Assembly (NCBI GenBank): GCA_963971425.1
Contig: OZ020526.1
Location: forward strand, 2,384,180-2,448,179
Source of the DNA: Bryoerythrophyllum caledonicum
Lineage: Eukaryota > Streptophyta > Bryopsida > Pottiales > Pottiaceae
Reading direction: 5' to 3'
DNA length: 64,000 bases
How positions within the stretch are numbered: position 1 is the stretch's first letter; each line of letters begins with the position of its first letter. Below are positions 34,781-45,873 of the stretch, in pieces. The translations under genes and the position numbers were made by a program. The notes under the pieces are model-generated. The model had not been told where the DNA came from, ran no database searches, and was given only the letters and a program-made list of their open reading frames with translations.

Positions 34781-37700
34781 ATGGGGTCGTTAGGGAGGGA
34801 GGTGTCTGAGGCGATTGTGTATCCGAGTGTGCGCCGCGAGAACGCGGTGGTGGACGTGTACCATGGCGTTGCAGTTCCGGATCCTTATCGCTGGTGAGCG
34901 GGAGCGGTTTTTTGAGAGTTTTTGATTTTCGGATTTGCGGAGTTTTTTTTTTGATATCTTTTGGTTTGTTTGTTTCAGGTTGGAGGATCCGGACGCGGCG
35001 GAGGTGAAGGAGTTCGTTGCGGAGCAGGTGGAGCTTGCGGACGAGGTTCTGGAGGGGTGCGACACGCGGGAGAAGCTGAAGAAGAAGGTGACGGCGCTGT
35101 ATAATTACCCGCGCTATGGATGTCCGACGAAGCGCGGGAAGTACTGGTTTTATAGTAGCAACAGCGGGCTGCAGTCGCAGGCTGTGGTGTACGTGCAGGT
35201 ATGGGAGAGGGAGTTGTGAGAGGAGCCTTCTTGGCCATGGCGTGAGAGGAGGTGGTGATGGATTGTGGTGATGCAGGATGTCGAGACAGGCGAGTCTGAG
35301 ATTCTTCTGGATCCGAACACGCTGAGCGGCGATGGCACTGTGGCGCTCAAGACGAAGAAGTTCAGCGAGGACGCTGAGTTCATGGCGTTTGGATTGAGTT
35401 CCAGCGGGAGCGACTGGGTGACGATCAAGGTCACGCGCGTGAAGGACCGCGTCGTGCTGCCTGACACTCTCTCCTGGGTGAGGATCATGAATATTTGCCG
35501 TTCTAGACATTTCTGAAGGGTTGTTTCTCACGCGCTGTTGTGAATTTTGCCTTTCAGGCGAAGTTTACGTGTATCGCTTGGACGTACGACCACAAAGGCT
35601 TTTTCTACAATCGGTTTCCCGAGCCTAAGTAGGTTTTTTTTTTCCTTTCTTAATTCGTCGTTCTGTGTTTGGAGCTTTAGAGTGGATTATCCTCAATTTT
35701 GATGTTTCTTGGTGGTGCAGGAAGCGACGCAGCACTGATGCTGGAACGGAGACGGACATTAACTTGTTTCACGAGCTTTACTACCACTTTCTTGGTACCG
35801 AGCAGTCTGAGGACATCTTGTGCTGGAGAGAGCCCAAGCACGGCTCGTGGCTGACGGATGGGAAGGTGTCTGAAGACGGCCAGGTTTGTGCGCGTTGATG
35901 ACTTCCTTTTCTCAGTTTTGGTCTTTGGTCGATTGCGGAGCTGATGGTGCTCTTTCTTCCTATGCAGTACCTGGTGCTGTCCATCAGCGAGGGCTGCGAC
36001 CCGGTGAACCGGCTCTACCTCTGCGACCTGAGCGCGCTCCCTGAGGGTTTGGCAGGGTTCCGCGGGGGGGACCGTTTGCTTCCGTTCCAGAAACTCGTCG
36101 ACAGCTTCGACGCGCAATTCTCCTACGTCGCGAATGACGGGCCGCTGTTCACGTTCAGTACGAACCAGAACGCGCCGCGCTACAAAATCTCACGTGTCAA
36201 TATCGAACGCCCCTGGGATTGGTGCGACGTCATCCCGGAATCGGCAACCGATGTAATTAACTCTGTAAACTGTGTCAATACCAATCAACTCCTTGTGTGC
36301 TACATCAGCGACGTGAAGCATGTGCTTCAGATACATGACCTTGAGAGCGGGGCATTCCTGAGGCGCCTTCCGATCGACATCGGTACCGTGAACGCCACTT
36401 CTGGCTCTCGCTACGATCCGGAGGTTTTCTTCAATTTCACTAGCTTCTTGACTCCGGGCACTGTGTATAAGTGTGACTTGAGCGCGAGTCCCGAGCCCGG
36501 GCTTCAGGTGTTACGTGAGGTTGGCCCTTACAATTTCGACCGCTCCATCTTCGAGACGAAGCAGGTACACATATGGAATCAAGAGCTCCTTCCGTGTTCC
36601 GAATGCGGATTCTAATTCTTTGGTTATTGTGACCTCCCGGAATTCTAAATCCCAAATTCTTTGACAGGTTTTCGTGGCGAGCAAGGATGGAACGAAGGTC
36701 CCGATGTTCCTCATCTCGGAGAAGGGCTTAGTTCTGGATGGGAATCACCCGGCGCTCCTGGTTGGATACGGCGGGTTCAACGTGAGCCTCACCCCGAACT
36801 TCAGCGTGTCGCGCCTCGTCCTTGCCCGCCACTACGGTGCGGTGGTGGCGGTGGCCAACATCAGGGGCGGCGGGGAGTATGGCGAGGAGTGGCACAAGGA
36901 CGGCACGCTCTCGAAGAAGCAGAATTGCTTCGACGACTTCATCTCGTGCGCGGAGTATTTGGTGCGGGAGGGATACACGCAGTCCAACAAACTGTGCATT
37001 GAGGGCTCCAGCAACGGCGGACTACTCATCGCCGCCTGCGTCAACCAGGTAACCCAAACCCTGAGCCAGAAAACGCACAGAATTGCTCACGGAACTCCAA
37101 TTCGCATTCAGATTGGAAGCGCAATGACGAAACATAGTGAATTGGAATTATTGAATGAGTGAGACTGTATTGCTGACTTGGATCCCTTGTTCTCCCCAGA
37201 GGCCGGAGCTATTCGGATGCGCATTGGCTCATGTGGGCGTGATGGATATGTTGCGGTTCCACAAGTTCACCATTGGTAAGCCCTGCCTTGTTGAGTAGTT
37301 TGTTGCAATTTCTGAGTGCCTGACAAGATTTTGACAGTACTCCTTGAACTTGGAACCTTCAGGACATGCATGGATCACTGATTATGGCTGCTCTGAGAAG
37401 GAGGAAGACTTCAATTATCTCATCAAGTGAGTGTTCTTGGGAGTGTGTACGAGCCAGCTCTTTTTGTGAATTAGTCATCCTTCACCACTCTATCGCCATT
37501 TTCGCTGATCTCGAAGTGTTTGTTTTTGTTCAGATACTCGCCAATTCACAATGTGCGGAGGCCATGGGAGAGATTGATTGGAGTGCAATACCCTCCGACC
37601 ATGCTCTTGACTGCTGACCACGATGACCGAGTGGTGCCCCTTCATTCTTTGAAGCTCCTTGCGGTGAGCATTACCCTCATCAGTGAGGGTATTCAATGGC

Positions 37701-38049
37701 AATGTGCTCTCATTTAGATACTCATCATTGATGTGGTGTTTGTTTCTCAGACCCTCCAATACGAGCTTTGCACAAGTGTGATCGACAGCCCACAAACAAA
37801 TCCTATTATTGCAAGGATTGATAGGAAAGCAGGGCACGGATGTGGGCGTCCTACTCAGAAAATGGTGAGCCCAAACTTTCCGTAACCTTGTAATCTAAAG
37901 TGAGATGGCTCATGGTTGTTACAAACAAAGTTTTATGCTGTGGAAGAAGGGGAATAACACTCACATTCTGGAAATGCGTGCAGATTAATGAAGTCAGTGA
38001 CGCGTACTCTTTCTTCGCCAAGATGACTGGAGCCACATGGGTAGACTAG
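34781..38049 (+). CDS. prolyl oligopeptidase (prolyl endopeptidase, S9A), 12 exons, 731 aa
   Basis: The enzyme is a cytosolic serine peptidase cutting after proline in short peptides. Exons are 34781-34893, 34979-35198, 35277-35477, 35558-35628, 35721-35883, 35968-36564, 36668-37048, 37200-37275, 37363-37426, 37534-37663, 37751-37864 and 37984-38049. The total is 2196 bases, every border is GT-AG and the phases close. The N-terminus has the family's YHG...DPYRWLEDPD block. A seven-bladed propeller region (about residues 75-430) precedes the alpha/beta hydrolase domain. The catalytic triad is visible as Ser in EGSSNGG (about 37008-37024), Asp in [11 protein letters not shown] (about 37619-37650) and His in [12 protein letters not shown] (about 37826-37861). 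[12 protein letters not shown] is the family signature. The length matches the usual 710-740 residues, and nothing is broken. ATG 34781 is chosen because it gives the normal N-terminus. The gene converges with the Hv1-like gene. Confidence 0.95.
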
Positions 38050-38568
38050 GGCTGCTGTTGACCCAGACATGGAATTCTCTTCGCAGGTCTTGTGGTTCCA
38101 GTCCGAGAGCTTAGCCGAACATGCTAACATAGTAGCTAGAGGAGGTGAAGGGAGCACGAAAAAGCAGAGCTTGTTACTGCTAACTAGGCTACACTTGTTC
38201 CTCCGAACAATTTTGACATATTTTTATGACATTGCTACCATTCTTCACGGCTGTGCTCCTTTCCTGCACAGCTTGTGGAATATTTGCAGTAAATACGACA
38301 ACTCCTCGTTAGGTTAAAAAACTCGTCAATATGGAATCTGTTAAATACAATCTCGAAAATGTCCTCATCAGATATCAAATTACAAGAAACTGTCTAATCG
38401 AATTTACAAAGTGCAACCAAAACGAAATCTAGAAATACATGAAACAAACAATGTTATCATCTTACAAGATACATATGCAGTGAAAACGTCACTTCCGTCA
38501 ACAACTCATCTTCCTCTGCTTGCGAAACCCTAAGAAATTCTCGCCGGAAGAAAGGAGCTGTATTGCAG
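38050..38568. other. shared 3' region between two convergent genes
   Basis: About 520 bases separate the stop codons of the prolyl oligopeptidase and the Hv1-like gene. It should hold both 3' UTRs and polyadenylation sites. No further gene was seen. Confidence 0.6.
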
Positions 38569-39510
38569 TCACTGAGAAGCGGTCGACTCTCCGACGCGAG
38601 CCTCCAGCTGCGAGATGCGCTCCTCCTGCTCGGCGATGCGGCGATCTTTTTCCCTGAGCACCTCCTGATCCCGATCACAGGCCTGCTGCACAAGCTTCAC
38701 CTGCGTCTCGAGCTGGTGGATGTTCTTCTCCCACGCCTCGTCCGTGACCTCAAAGATGCCGTGCGCGACGCGCACGATTCGCCACAGCGTCAACACAATG
38801 ATCAACCCGGCCGTGTCCGCGTCCAGCAGAATCTCCAGCGCGAGCGCCGTCGACACCACGACCAGGTCCAGCAGGTACAACGGATTGCGGAAGAACGACC
38901 GCCCGTTGGCCACCACCAGGCCGAACACGTTGAGCATCAAGATGGCCAGAATCACGATGCTCGTCCAGTACGTCCACTTCCACTCGGGCGTCCGCTCGAA
39001 GTGGGCAATGCAGGTGGTGCAGCGCTCCACCATGTCCACGCACACGTCCAGGTCGTGGCTCTTGTTGTGGATCGTCTTCAGGATGTCCGCCGCGGTCGCC
39101 GCCAGGTCCACCAGCAGGAGCGCTACGATGAACACGTGCGTGTAGGTCGCCTCCAGAAGCTCCCCGAGCGAGTGCCGCCACGGCGCCCGCGGCGGCTCGC
39201 GCGACTCATCCTCGTGCTGCATCCATCGCCGCCCCTGCGCCCGGTCCCGCCATGTCGCGCTCACGCGCCCTACGGCCGCCCTCAAATCCTCGACCTCGGT
39301 TGGATCCACCTCCTCGCCGCGGTCCGCCTGCTCCTGCAAGAGCGCCTTGCGGACCGTGCCCTCCCACCCGGTGTCGTCATCGTCCATGGCCTCCATCGCT
39401 TGCGCTTGCGACAGTTGCTTCGAGGTGCCTTGTCTCGCGATTGTACGAGAATCGCTGGGCAAATTTTCGGCGATTGCTTGAGCATCGTCGTTGACAGGTT
39501 CGGGCGCCAT
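38569..39510 (-). CDS. Hv1-like voltage-sensor proton channel, intronless, 313 aa
   Basis: ATG 39510 has a strong context (AAAATGGCG); the frame further upstream has only a GTG. A hydrophilic N-terminus of about 120 residues precedes four membrane segments. S1 (FIVALLLVDLAATAADIL) holds an Asp at the position of the proton-selectivity Asp of Hv1. S2 follows about 55 residues later. S3 includes YLLDLVVV with its Asp. S4 reads GLIIVLTLWRIVRVAHGIF. In S4 the second and third gating arginines are kept, the first is Thr, and the usual Asn two residues after the third Arg is His. A C-terminal coiled coil of about 60 residues (KNIHQLETQVK onward) should form the dimer, as in Hv1. There is no pore domain, as expected. 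Voltage-gated proton flux is inferred from the family. The S4 changes suggest altered voltage dependence. Confidence 0.8.
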   Translation of the reverse strand: MAPEPVNDDAQAIAENLPSDSRTIARQGTSKQLSQAQAMEAMDDDDTGWEGTVRKALLQEQADRGEEVDPTEVEDLRAAVGRVSATWRDRAQGRRWMQHEDESREPPRAPWRHSLGELLEATYTHVFIVALLLVDLAATAADILKTIHNKSHDLDVCVDMVERCTTCIAHFERTPEWKWTYWTSIVILAILMLNVFGLVVANGRSFFRNPLYLLDLVVVSTALALEILLDADTAGLIIVLTLWRIVRVAHGIFEVTDEAWEKNIHQLETQVKLVQQACDRDQEVLREKDRRIAEQEERISQLEARVGESTASQ

Positions 39511-39554
39511 TTTGCAAGCGTTTCGCGAGCCGCAACTTCGCACTTCGGGAAGAC

Positions 39555-39665
39555 GACGCCCTCATTCCGGGTATGTGTGGGTACAAATCCGGGTATGCAT
39601 GGGTACGAATCCGGGTGTCTAGAGTGGGTGTATGTTTCGGGTATTTCACGCGGGTATCTGGTGAG
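39555..39665. repeat. GGGTAT(G/C)-type degenerate repeat in the Hv1-like promoter
   Basis: There are seven variants of CGGGTATG, GGGTACGAATCC or CGGGTATC within about 110 bases, starting about 55 bases upstream of the ATG. The unit of about 20 bases (CGGGTATGCATGGGTACGAA) is imperfectly repeated. It resembles the motif clusters near the other gene starts in this window. Confidence 0.55.
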
Positions 39666-39715
39666 GGTGTCGAAGCTTTGAATGGCATCTCTGAGGGCAG
39701 AATCTTCAACACTAT

Positions 39716-39850
39716 TTCACCCTTTTAAGGATGATGGTGGAATTTGGTTGTTGTGAGGTTCTATGTGGATCGTAGATTTGGTCAGCATAATCTATGACAC
39801 TTGTAGATTCTTGCGATGACCAGATTTTACCATCATCCTTAAAGGGTTAA
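39716..39850. mobile_element. 135-base MITE with piggyBac-like ends
   Basis: The right end, read on the reverse strand, is TTAACCCTTTAAGGATGATG (39850-39831). The left end is the same sequence with one base inserted and TTAA changed to TTCA (CACCCTTTTAAGGATGATGG from 39718). The match continues for about 30 bases inward (GGTGGAATTTGGT versus ACCAGATTTTACC). With CCCTTT at the tips and TTAA outside, it fits a piggyBac-type short element. Confidence 0.65.
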
Positions 39851-40680
39851 TGGGGGAAACTATTATATAGAAATAAGGTTACAATATAATGTGAATATTT
39901 AAGAATTTTGTTTTCTTGTTAAGTTCTAAATACACTTTGTAGAATGTTAGAGTTTTTTGAAATCCTGAATTTTAGAGGGCAACCAACCAAAAAGACCACT
40001 GCAATACCCTTTTAGAGGGCGGCATCCAAAAAGACCACTGCAACCCCCATTGAGGACTCTGTGTCCTTTTCTTATCACAAAAGTAGGGTGAGATTTAAAA
40101 ACAAAAATATTTGCGAGGTGCAAATTTCTTGGGCCACTTGCTAGAATGGCTCAGTATGAAATTGTATTGACCTTATTTTGCAATTTGTTCCTTGAATAAC
40201 ATTGGCAATATTCTACAATAGTCGTAGTTGACGCAGTAGTTGAGTTTGAGTCGTCCGGGCTAAGTCAAGACAAAGTGGCCTAAATCAAGTTTGACATCAA
40301 GTCCGACATTGTTATGTTGCCCTCGCCTTTTCCAGTTGGTTCAACCAATTAATTCCATCATACAAGGTGACATATGGGGTCTATACTCTCTATAGTTTTA
40401 GAAAACCTCTGTTATGTCTATTTATTTGTCCTTAACATTGAAAATTATTATAAAATTTGTGGTGATTTGGAAATGGTATGAGCCTTTGTGCTCTGCACAT
40501 TCCTATCACCGTTTGGATACTTAGATTGGTTGTTTTGATAGTCAAATGTCGTCAAATTGAAGTCAAAATGAAGTTTGAACCATTGAAATGAGGAGACACC
40601 TTTGCAAAATCCCTACATATGAAAAATATGTAATCAAAACATTAAATAGATATTTTGATTTCAAACAAAAATCTTATATT
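39851..40680. other. intergenic DNA, no gene seen
   Basis: A diverged tandem duplication (AAAAAGACCACTGCAA at about 39989-40004 and again at about 40029-40044, each preceded by TTTAGAGGGC) is the only structure noted. Confidence 0.45.
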
Positions 40681-41337
40681 TGCTTAACCCCCAGGATTGC
40701 TATCTTGTGAGCGGCGAGCGGCAAGCGGCAAGCGGCGAGCGTTGAGCACTAAATTTTAGAAAAATTTCTCTATTGTTTTTTGTTGAATTTGGAAAGGGTC
40801 GCCTATGGCCGTGGACTGTGTTGACATATGAAAAATAAATAGAAATTTACGACGACAAGGTACTTGGACATATGGAAGTATGAGTAGTTTAGGATTGATT
40901 GCAACAATTTAATTAAAATTGGAAGGGATGCTTATGGGTGAGGATTTAGAGTTTAGAATACTGCGACAAGTCAATAGACTAAGAAATAAAATAAAATAAA
41001 TCGAAATTATAGGGTTTAGGGTGGCAAACAATGTCTATGTGATACCTAGTTCATACCCTTATAATACCTTGATGATATCCATGTAGTACCTAGGCGATAA
41101 AAATGTCATACCATGGAGATACCCGTTGAGTCCGAACCACTCTAAATTGAAACATTCCAATTCTTCAACAATTGATGTTTAAAAAAGAGCCATGCCCACG
41201 ATACGAAGCATGTAAGCTCAGAGGACATGTAACGAAGTTACAATGGATATTTATAATGAATCCAATATTAAATTGTAGAGAGAACAAAATCTTCTCATTG
41301 CGCAGCAATACATACGATGCTTTTTGATAGTCATACA

Positions 41338-41517
41338 AGTAAAGAATGAGTGTTGACATGAATGAAGATGACTCACGAATTGACCATGATGAAGACAACC
41401 AACTAGTAGTCTGATGGGAAAACAAAAGTAAAGAATGAGTGTTGACATGAATGAAGATGACTCACGAATTGACCATGATGAAGACAACCAACTAGTAGTC
41501 TAATGGAAAAACAAAAC
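41338..41517. repeat. 90-base perfect-looking tandem duplication
   Basis: Two adjacent 90-base copies begin AAGTAAAGAATGAGTGTTGA and differ at only a few positions near their ends. The near-identity indicates a recent duplication within the transposon. Confidence 0.85.
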
Positions 41518-42820
41518 AATAAACCAATGCAGAGGAATCAAGATCCCTCCGCAAAAAGATGATTGGAGTCACTATCGTCTGAAAAACGATCACTACTCTC
41601 CGAACCACTAACGCAAGCCTCCGCATCTATGAACACACATGTAGTGGACCTACGTTGAACTACCGTTTGAAGCCGTGGAGGGGAATGTTGTGCTGCCATG
41701 GCGTCTACAACAGCAGCATCCCTGGGATTCAAACAATATCGTCGCGTGGGGCTCTTCACCTCCAACAAGGGAGAAAACACTCCAACATCAGATCTTGACA
41801 ATGATGCCATCAACGACGATGGCCGACTGCACAAATTAAAGTCAGCTCCCTCTACAACATCCATGTTTGTCTGTAGAGAATATTCTAGAATATTTGGGTA
41901 CATTCGGGAATATACCTATAGATTTGGGGCATATTCTTTGGAATATTCTAGGCATATGTCCGGTAAGGGTGTTGTCCGTCATGTTTGACTGTCCGTCCGT
42001 CCGCTGTCTTTGGGCCCCTGTCCGTCTATGTAGACAACCATGTGAGTAGCCAACAATGACTGTTGTAGTCGCCGATCCTTTCGAGCCTACGTCTGCTTCG
42101 GACTAGAGAAATTGGTACTTCGTTTCTTCCGCCCACCTATCTTAGTCATCATCTACACGATAGCCACACCGCTCCTCGACACTCACTTTCAACATCAGAA
42201 GCTCCCTATGAACCCAAACAACTCAGTGCAATACTCCTTCATTGCGGTATTAGAGCCGTTTATCTACTCTATCTTGCTTCCGTTTACACCAGAAACCTAC
42301 TAATTATTTTTAACCTCTTCTCAGATCTTGTAATTTATTAGTTGTCGCATAGTCCTTCAATAGCCGTCCCATTTAATCTTCTGTTGGCGCCATCAATTAC
42401 GGGGCACTAATTAAGTAAAACATCTTCATATTTGAATAATGACGGCAAGAAATGCTAAATTTCAATTCATGACCCGTTACAACAAAACAACCAACAATAT
42501 TGTTAATCGGTGTTCTAGCTCACGACTTTTCTATTCCAAATTAAACATGTATTTTAATTTGTGGCATTGTACACTCAAGCCGCCAACAGGCTGGAAAGGA
42601 ATAACCCTTTCTTTATTTATATATTTCCGCCGTAATCTCACTCTTTCGTAAATTTTAGATTTCCGCCGTAATCTCACCCCTAATAAAATAATATCTTTCC
42701 GCCGTAATCAATTGTTTACGAGTACAATATGTGAACGAGGGAGGGAAGCTAGTTCTATCTCTCTTTTGCAATTCCGTTGTCATTGCACATTTCAGAAGCT
42801 CACACCGCCTCTGATAGTCG

Positions 42821-45800
42821 ATGTACTTGGCGTTACTTACTTCTCATCAAGGTGGCGCTCCACTAGTCGTGCCCATTGGCAACAGTGGCACAGTCTGTAT
42901 CTCTGAGTCATTGCTATGTGTTCGTTTTGATTATCGGGCTAATATAGTCCACATTGAACAAGAGGTCTATGATAGCGTTGGTATTCACAAGCAGTCCATT
43001 TATCAAGTGAAAGATAGTGACGTGGTAGGATTTTTTTGGAACTTGTGTCCTGGTTCATTCAAAGTATTTGGTATTACAGATGTTCAAATGGCCGCTCATG
43101 CGTCCGTAGCCGTGATGACTCCTCTGGTCGATTCTAGTGATACCGAACTCGTGCCCAGTTTAGGCACTAGGTCTATCCCAAGCGTCCATATTCTTAGCGA
43201 TACAGAGGAAGATGAACTTTCTGATGTGAACCTTGGAGAGTCAACGATCCCGTAGACCTCGTCTCATCAGATAGTTACTTGTACTATTTCTACCCCAGTT
43301 TCATCATATGCTCAAGTTACTCCGTCTCATTCCTCAACGAAGCCGCCAGTCCATCCTGGCTCGAAAAATGTCCGAAGCATACTTATTCAAGTCCGGCATA
43401 CCTGTAATAGGAAAGGGTCCAGATCTGAGTTGTCCCAAATTGATATCGATAGTTTTGATTTGAAACATGTTAAGTATTTGCCTCCAAAGTATGATGGAGA
43501 CATGATATTTGAACTTCCTCCTCTCCCGGAGGGTATTCCCCCATAGTTCGAGGGGGTGCCTAAATGGGATTAGTAAACAGTACGATGGTCACATGTTGTG
43601 CAAGACAATGACTACAAATATCAAGAATGATTTTGGTCTTACGTACCGGAAATCTGTATGTACGGGGCATTTACGGTGCCCTAATATCACTTGCAACTTT
43701 CAGCCACGAAACGATGGGCGCTCGAATCAGACCGAGTGGAGCAGGTTTGCGTTCACTCCATTTTCAGTGAATGGAGCACCATCCGAGAAATCTACGCTCT
43801 GATGTAAGGTCTGCCAAATCCCTCCAATTTGTCTTGCTCTATGTGATGCACATATATACTATGTGACATCTATCGATCCCGATCAAACACGCGCTGCAAT
43901 CCATGTGGGGCATCGTCTTCATCCAATCTTGAAAGGCGTAGATCAAGATGCCATGGATGTCATGCACGATTGCGTAGCAAAAGAAGTCCAACGTACGCCA
44001 AAGGCTACTAATTCAGCAATTGTCATGGCTGCGAGCAAGAATTTCCTCTCCGATTACCTGATCCGTCCACAGTCTAAGTTACCCAACCTTGAAGAAGCAT
44101 CTTTGGATGTTGTCCTTGATCAATTCGAGACTCTTTTGTCTCCGAATATAAGGAATCTAGTGTCCACATGCAAGAAGTTCTACAGTGGAGGGAATGGTGT
44201 AATGGACAACATCATGGAGCTGAAGGAGTCCTCCAAATTCGTCTTCATCCACGAAAACAAGTTTCCAAGCCAGTCTCAAGATAAAGTATTCTTTTTTAAA
44301 ATGTCTATCGACTGATGTGGAAGTGGTGTAGACCTCGTTAGGCATATGCAACCCGGAAATGACCTCGAAGATTGTTGGTTGATGTTTGATCATGTCAAAC
44401 GAGTCAAGGATTGGACTACCATGGCATGTCATGTGTACGACAACAAGTACTATAAGGTCATGACAATTGCCATGTGCGATATGCAATCTGAGGATGCTCA
44501 GGCGCAGCAATTGTTCTGGGAGAATCTAAATGATACTATGAAACAACATGGCCTAGAAGATGTGAACTTCAAAGGCTTCATGGCTGACAGTGCTGGTGCG
44601 AATTGGCATGCCGTTCGCCGAGTTTATGGCAGCGGCGACAAGGACAAGCCCATAGGTAATAGGGAACAAACATGTTCATTTCATTGGACAAAGTGTCTCC
44701 AGCGTGCGACCTCGGAAAGCATTCTTCCTCACTTCCAAGAGCAACATATTGCCCTCTGCAAGATCTGGAAAAATGCAAAGACCCATGACGAGGCTGAAGC
44801 TCAGTACAATGTCATTCGAGCGTGGTGGGTATCCTCTGGTGCCACCACTGAAATCGGATGTCGTGCTCTCGAGGATTGGATGGCATTCTGGCACTTCCGT
44901 TATCGACAATGGGGCGGCGCAATGCAGCTTGTAAGTGGTCTTCATGCTCTATATAGTTTACATTCCATTAGATCCTTCAAGAGTAATCAACCCATATTTA
45001 ATGACAATTGTTGCGTTCCTTTAGGATCTCACGCTTGACGAGAGGGCTGACATGCCTTCCTACAACCTTGCCAAAACAGTCCACAACCGTTGACTCCAAC
45101 AATCCGGAAATACAATGACGTGTCTATACGCAGCAACCATAGACGACCTCGTCCGTGCTTTCATGTACAATACTTCGTATCGAGCATGGTTGAAGGGCGG
45201 CGCTTTAGGAAAAGGTACGCTTCGGTTGCCATCCGCACAACGTTTGGGTGATCCTAAACTCATAGCTGATGCTGTTAGGAACTCCCCTGGAGTTGAGGAT
45301 TTACTAACCAGGACATGCGGCTTAGAAGGTGCGGAGACTTTTGGATCCACGAAGCGCAAGCTTGACATGCCACCCGGGTCGTGCCACGATTCCCACCGGT
45401 CCGATACAGTGAACTATTCAATTCCCCGTGATGGTAAAAAGGTGACTCCGGCTCGCATCAAGGAGGCCCTTGGCAGACACAACTCTAGTGTCCAACATAC
45501 AACATCCGTTCTCGAATCGGACTGTGATCCGTCTAAGTGGCACATTGCTTGGCTCCCCAAAAAGTCAGCTCTAAAATGCCAAGCATTGGAGGCTGACATT
45601 GGTGAGCCCTACAACACCAAAGCTACACGTGGAAGTCATGGAACTCCCGCCCCCACCTATTCCGGTATGAAGAAGGATTATAGGTCGCCACGCAATGTTA
45701 CTGCGGCGTTCTGGTTTTGTCCAGACGATGTAGGCCGCTGTGTAAGGGGGTCGAAGAAAGCATTCGTGATGGATTGGCCAACAATTCCAATATCGTGGCC

Positions 45801-45873
45801 TGTGAAACTTGGCACAAATTTAACTGTGCATGAGGTTTTAGCATTGGAGGAAGCAGGTTTCAAATTGCAATAG
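42821..45873 (+). pseudogene. MULE-type transposase, decayed
   Basis: Plus-strand segments follow in order: 42821-43255 (N-terminal part, acidic), 43440-43545 and 43590-43860 with frameshifts, 43863-44315, TGA at 44313-44315, then 44346-44933. A GTAAGT donor after 44933 and an acceptor at 45024 define an intron of about 90 bases. The frame then resumes, with one TGA in place of a probable Trp near 45090, and runs to the stop at 45871-45873. A C-x4-C-x3-C-type cysteine cluster and CKVC...CLALCDAH (about 43660-43855) suggest a zinc-binding N-terminal module. The catalytic core shows FDHV, GFMADSAGANWHAVRRV and C-x-FHW, the pattern of Mutator-type DDE transposases. The call is supported by the 11-base target duplication around the element. 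Confidence 0.7.

Noticed and set aside
34779-35531. 250-residue reverse-strand ORF
   Set aside because: It overlaps exons and introns of the prolyl oligopeptidase gene and lacks family features; a shadow of GC-rich coding DNA.
38563-39681. 372-residue plus-strand ORF
   Set aside because: Antisense shadow of the Hv1-like gene.
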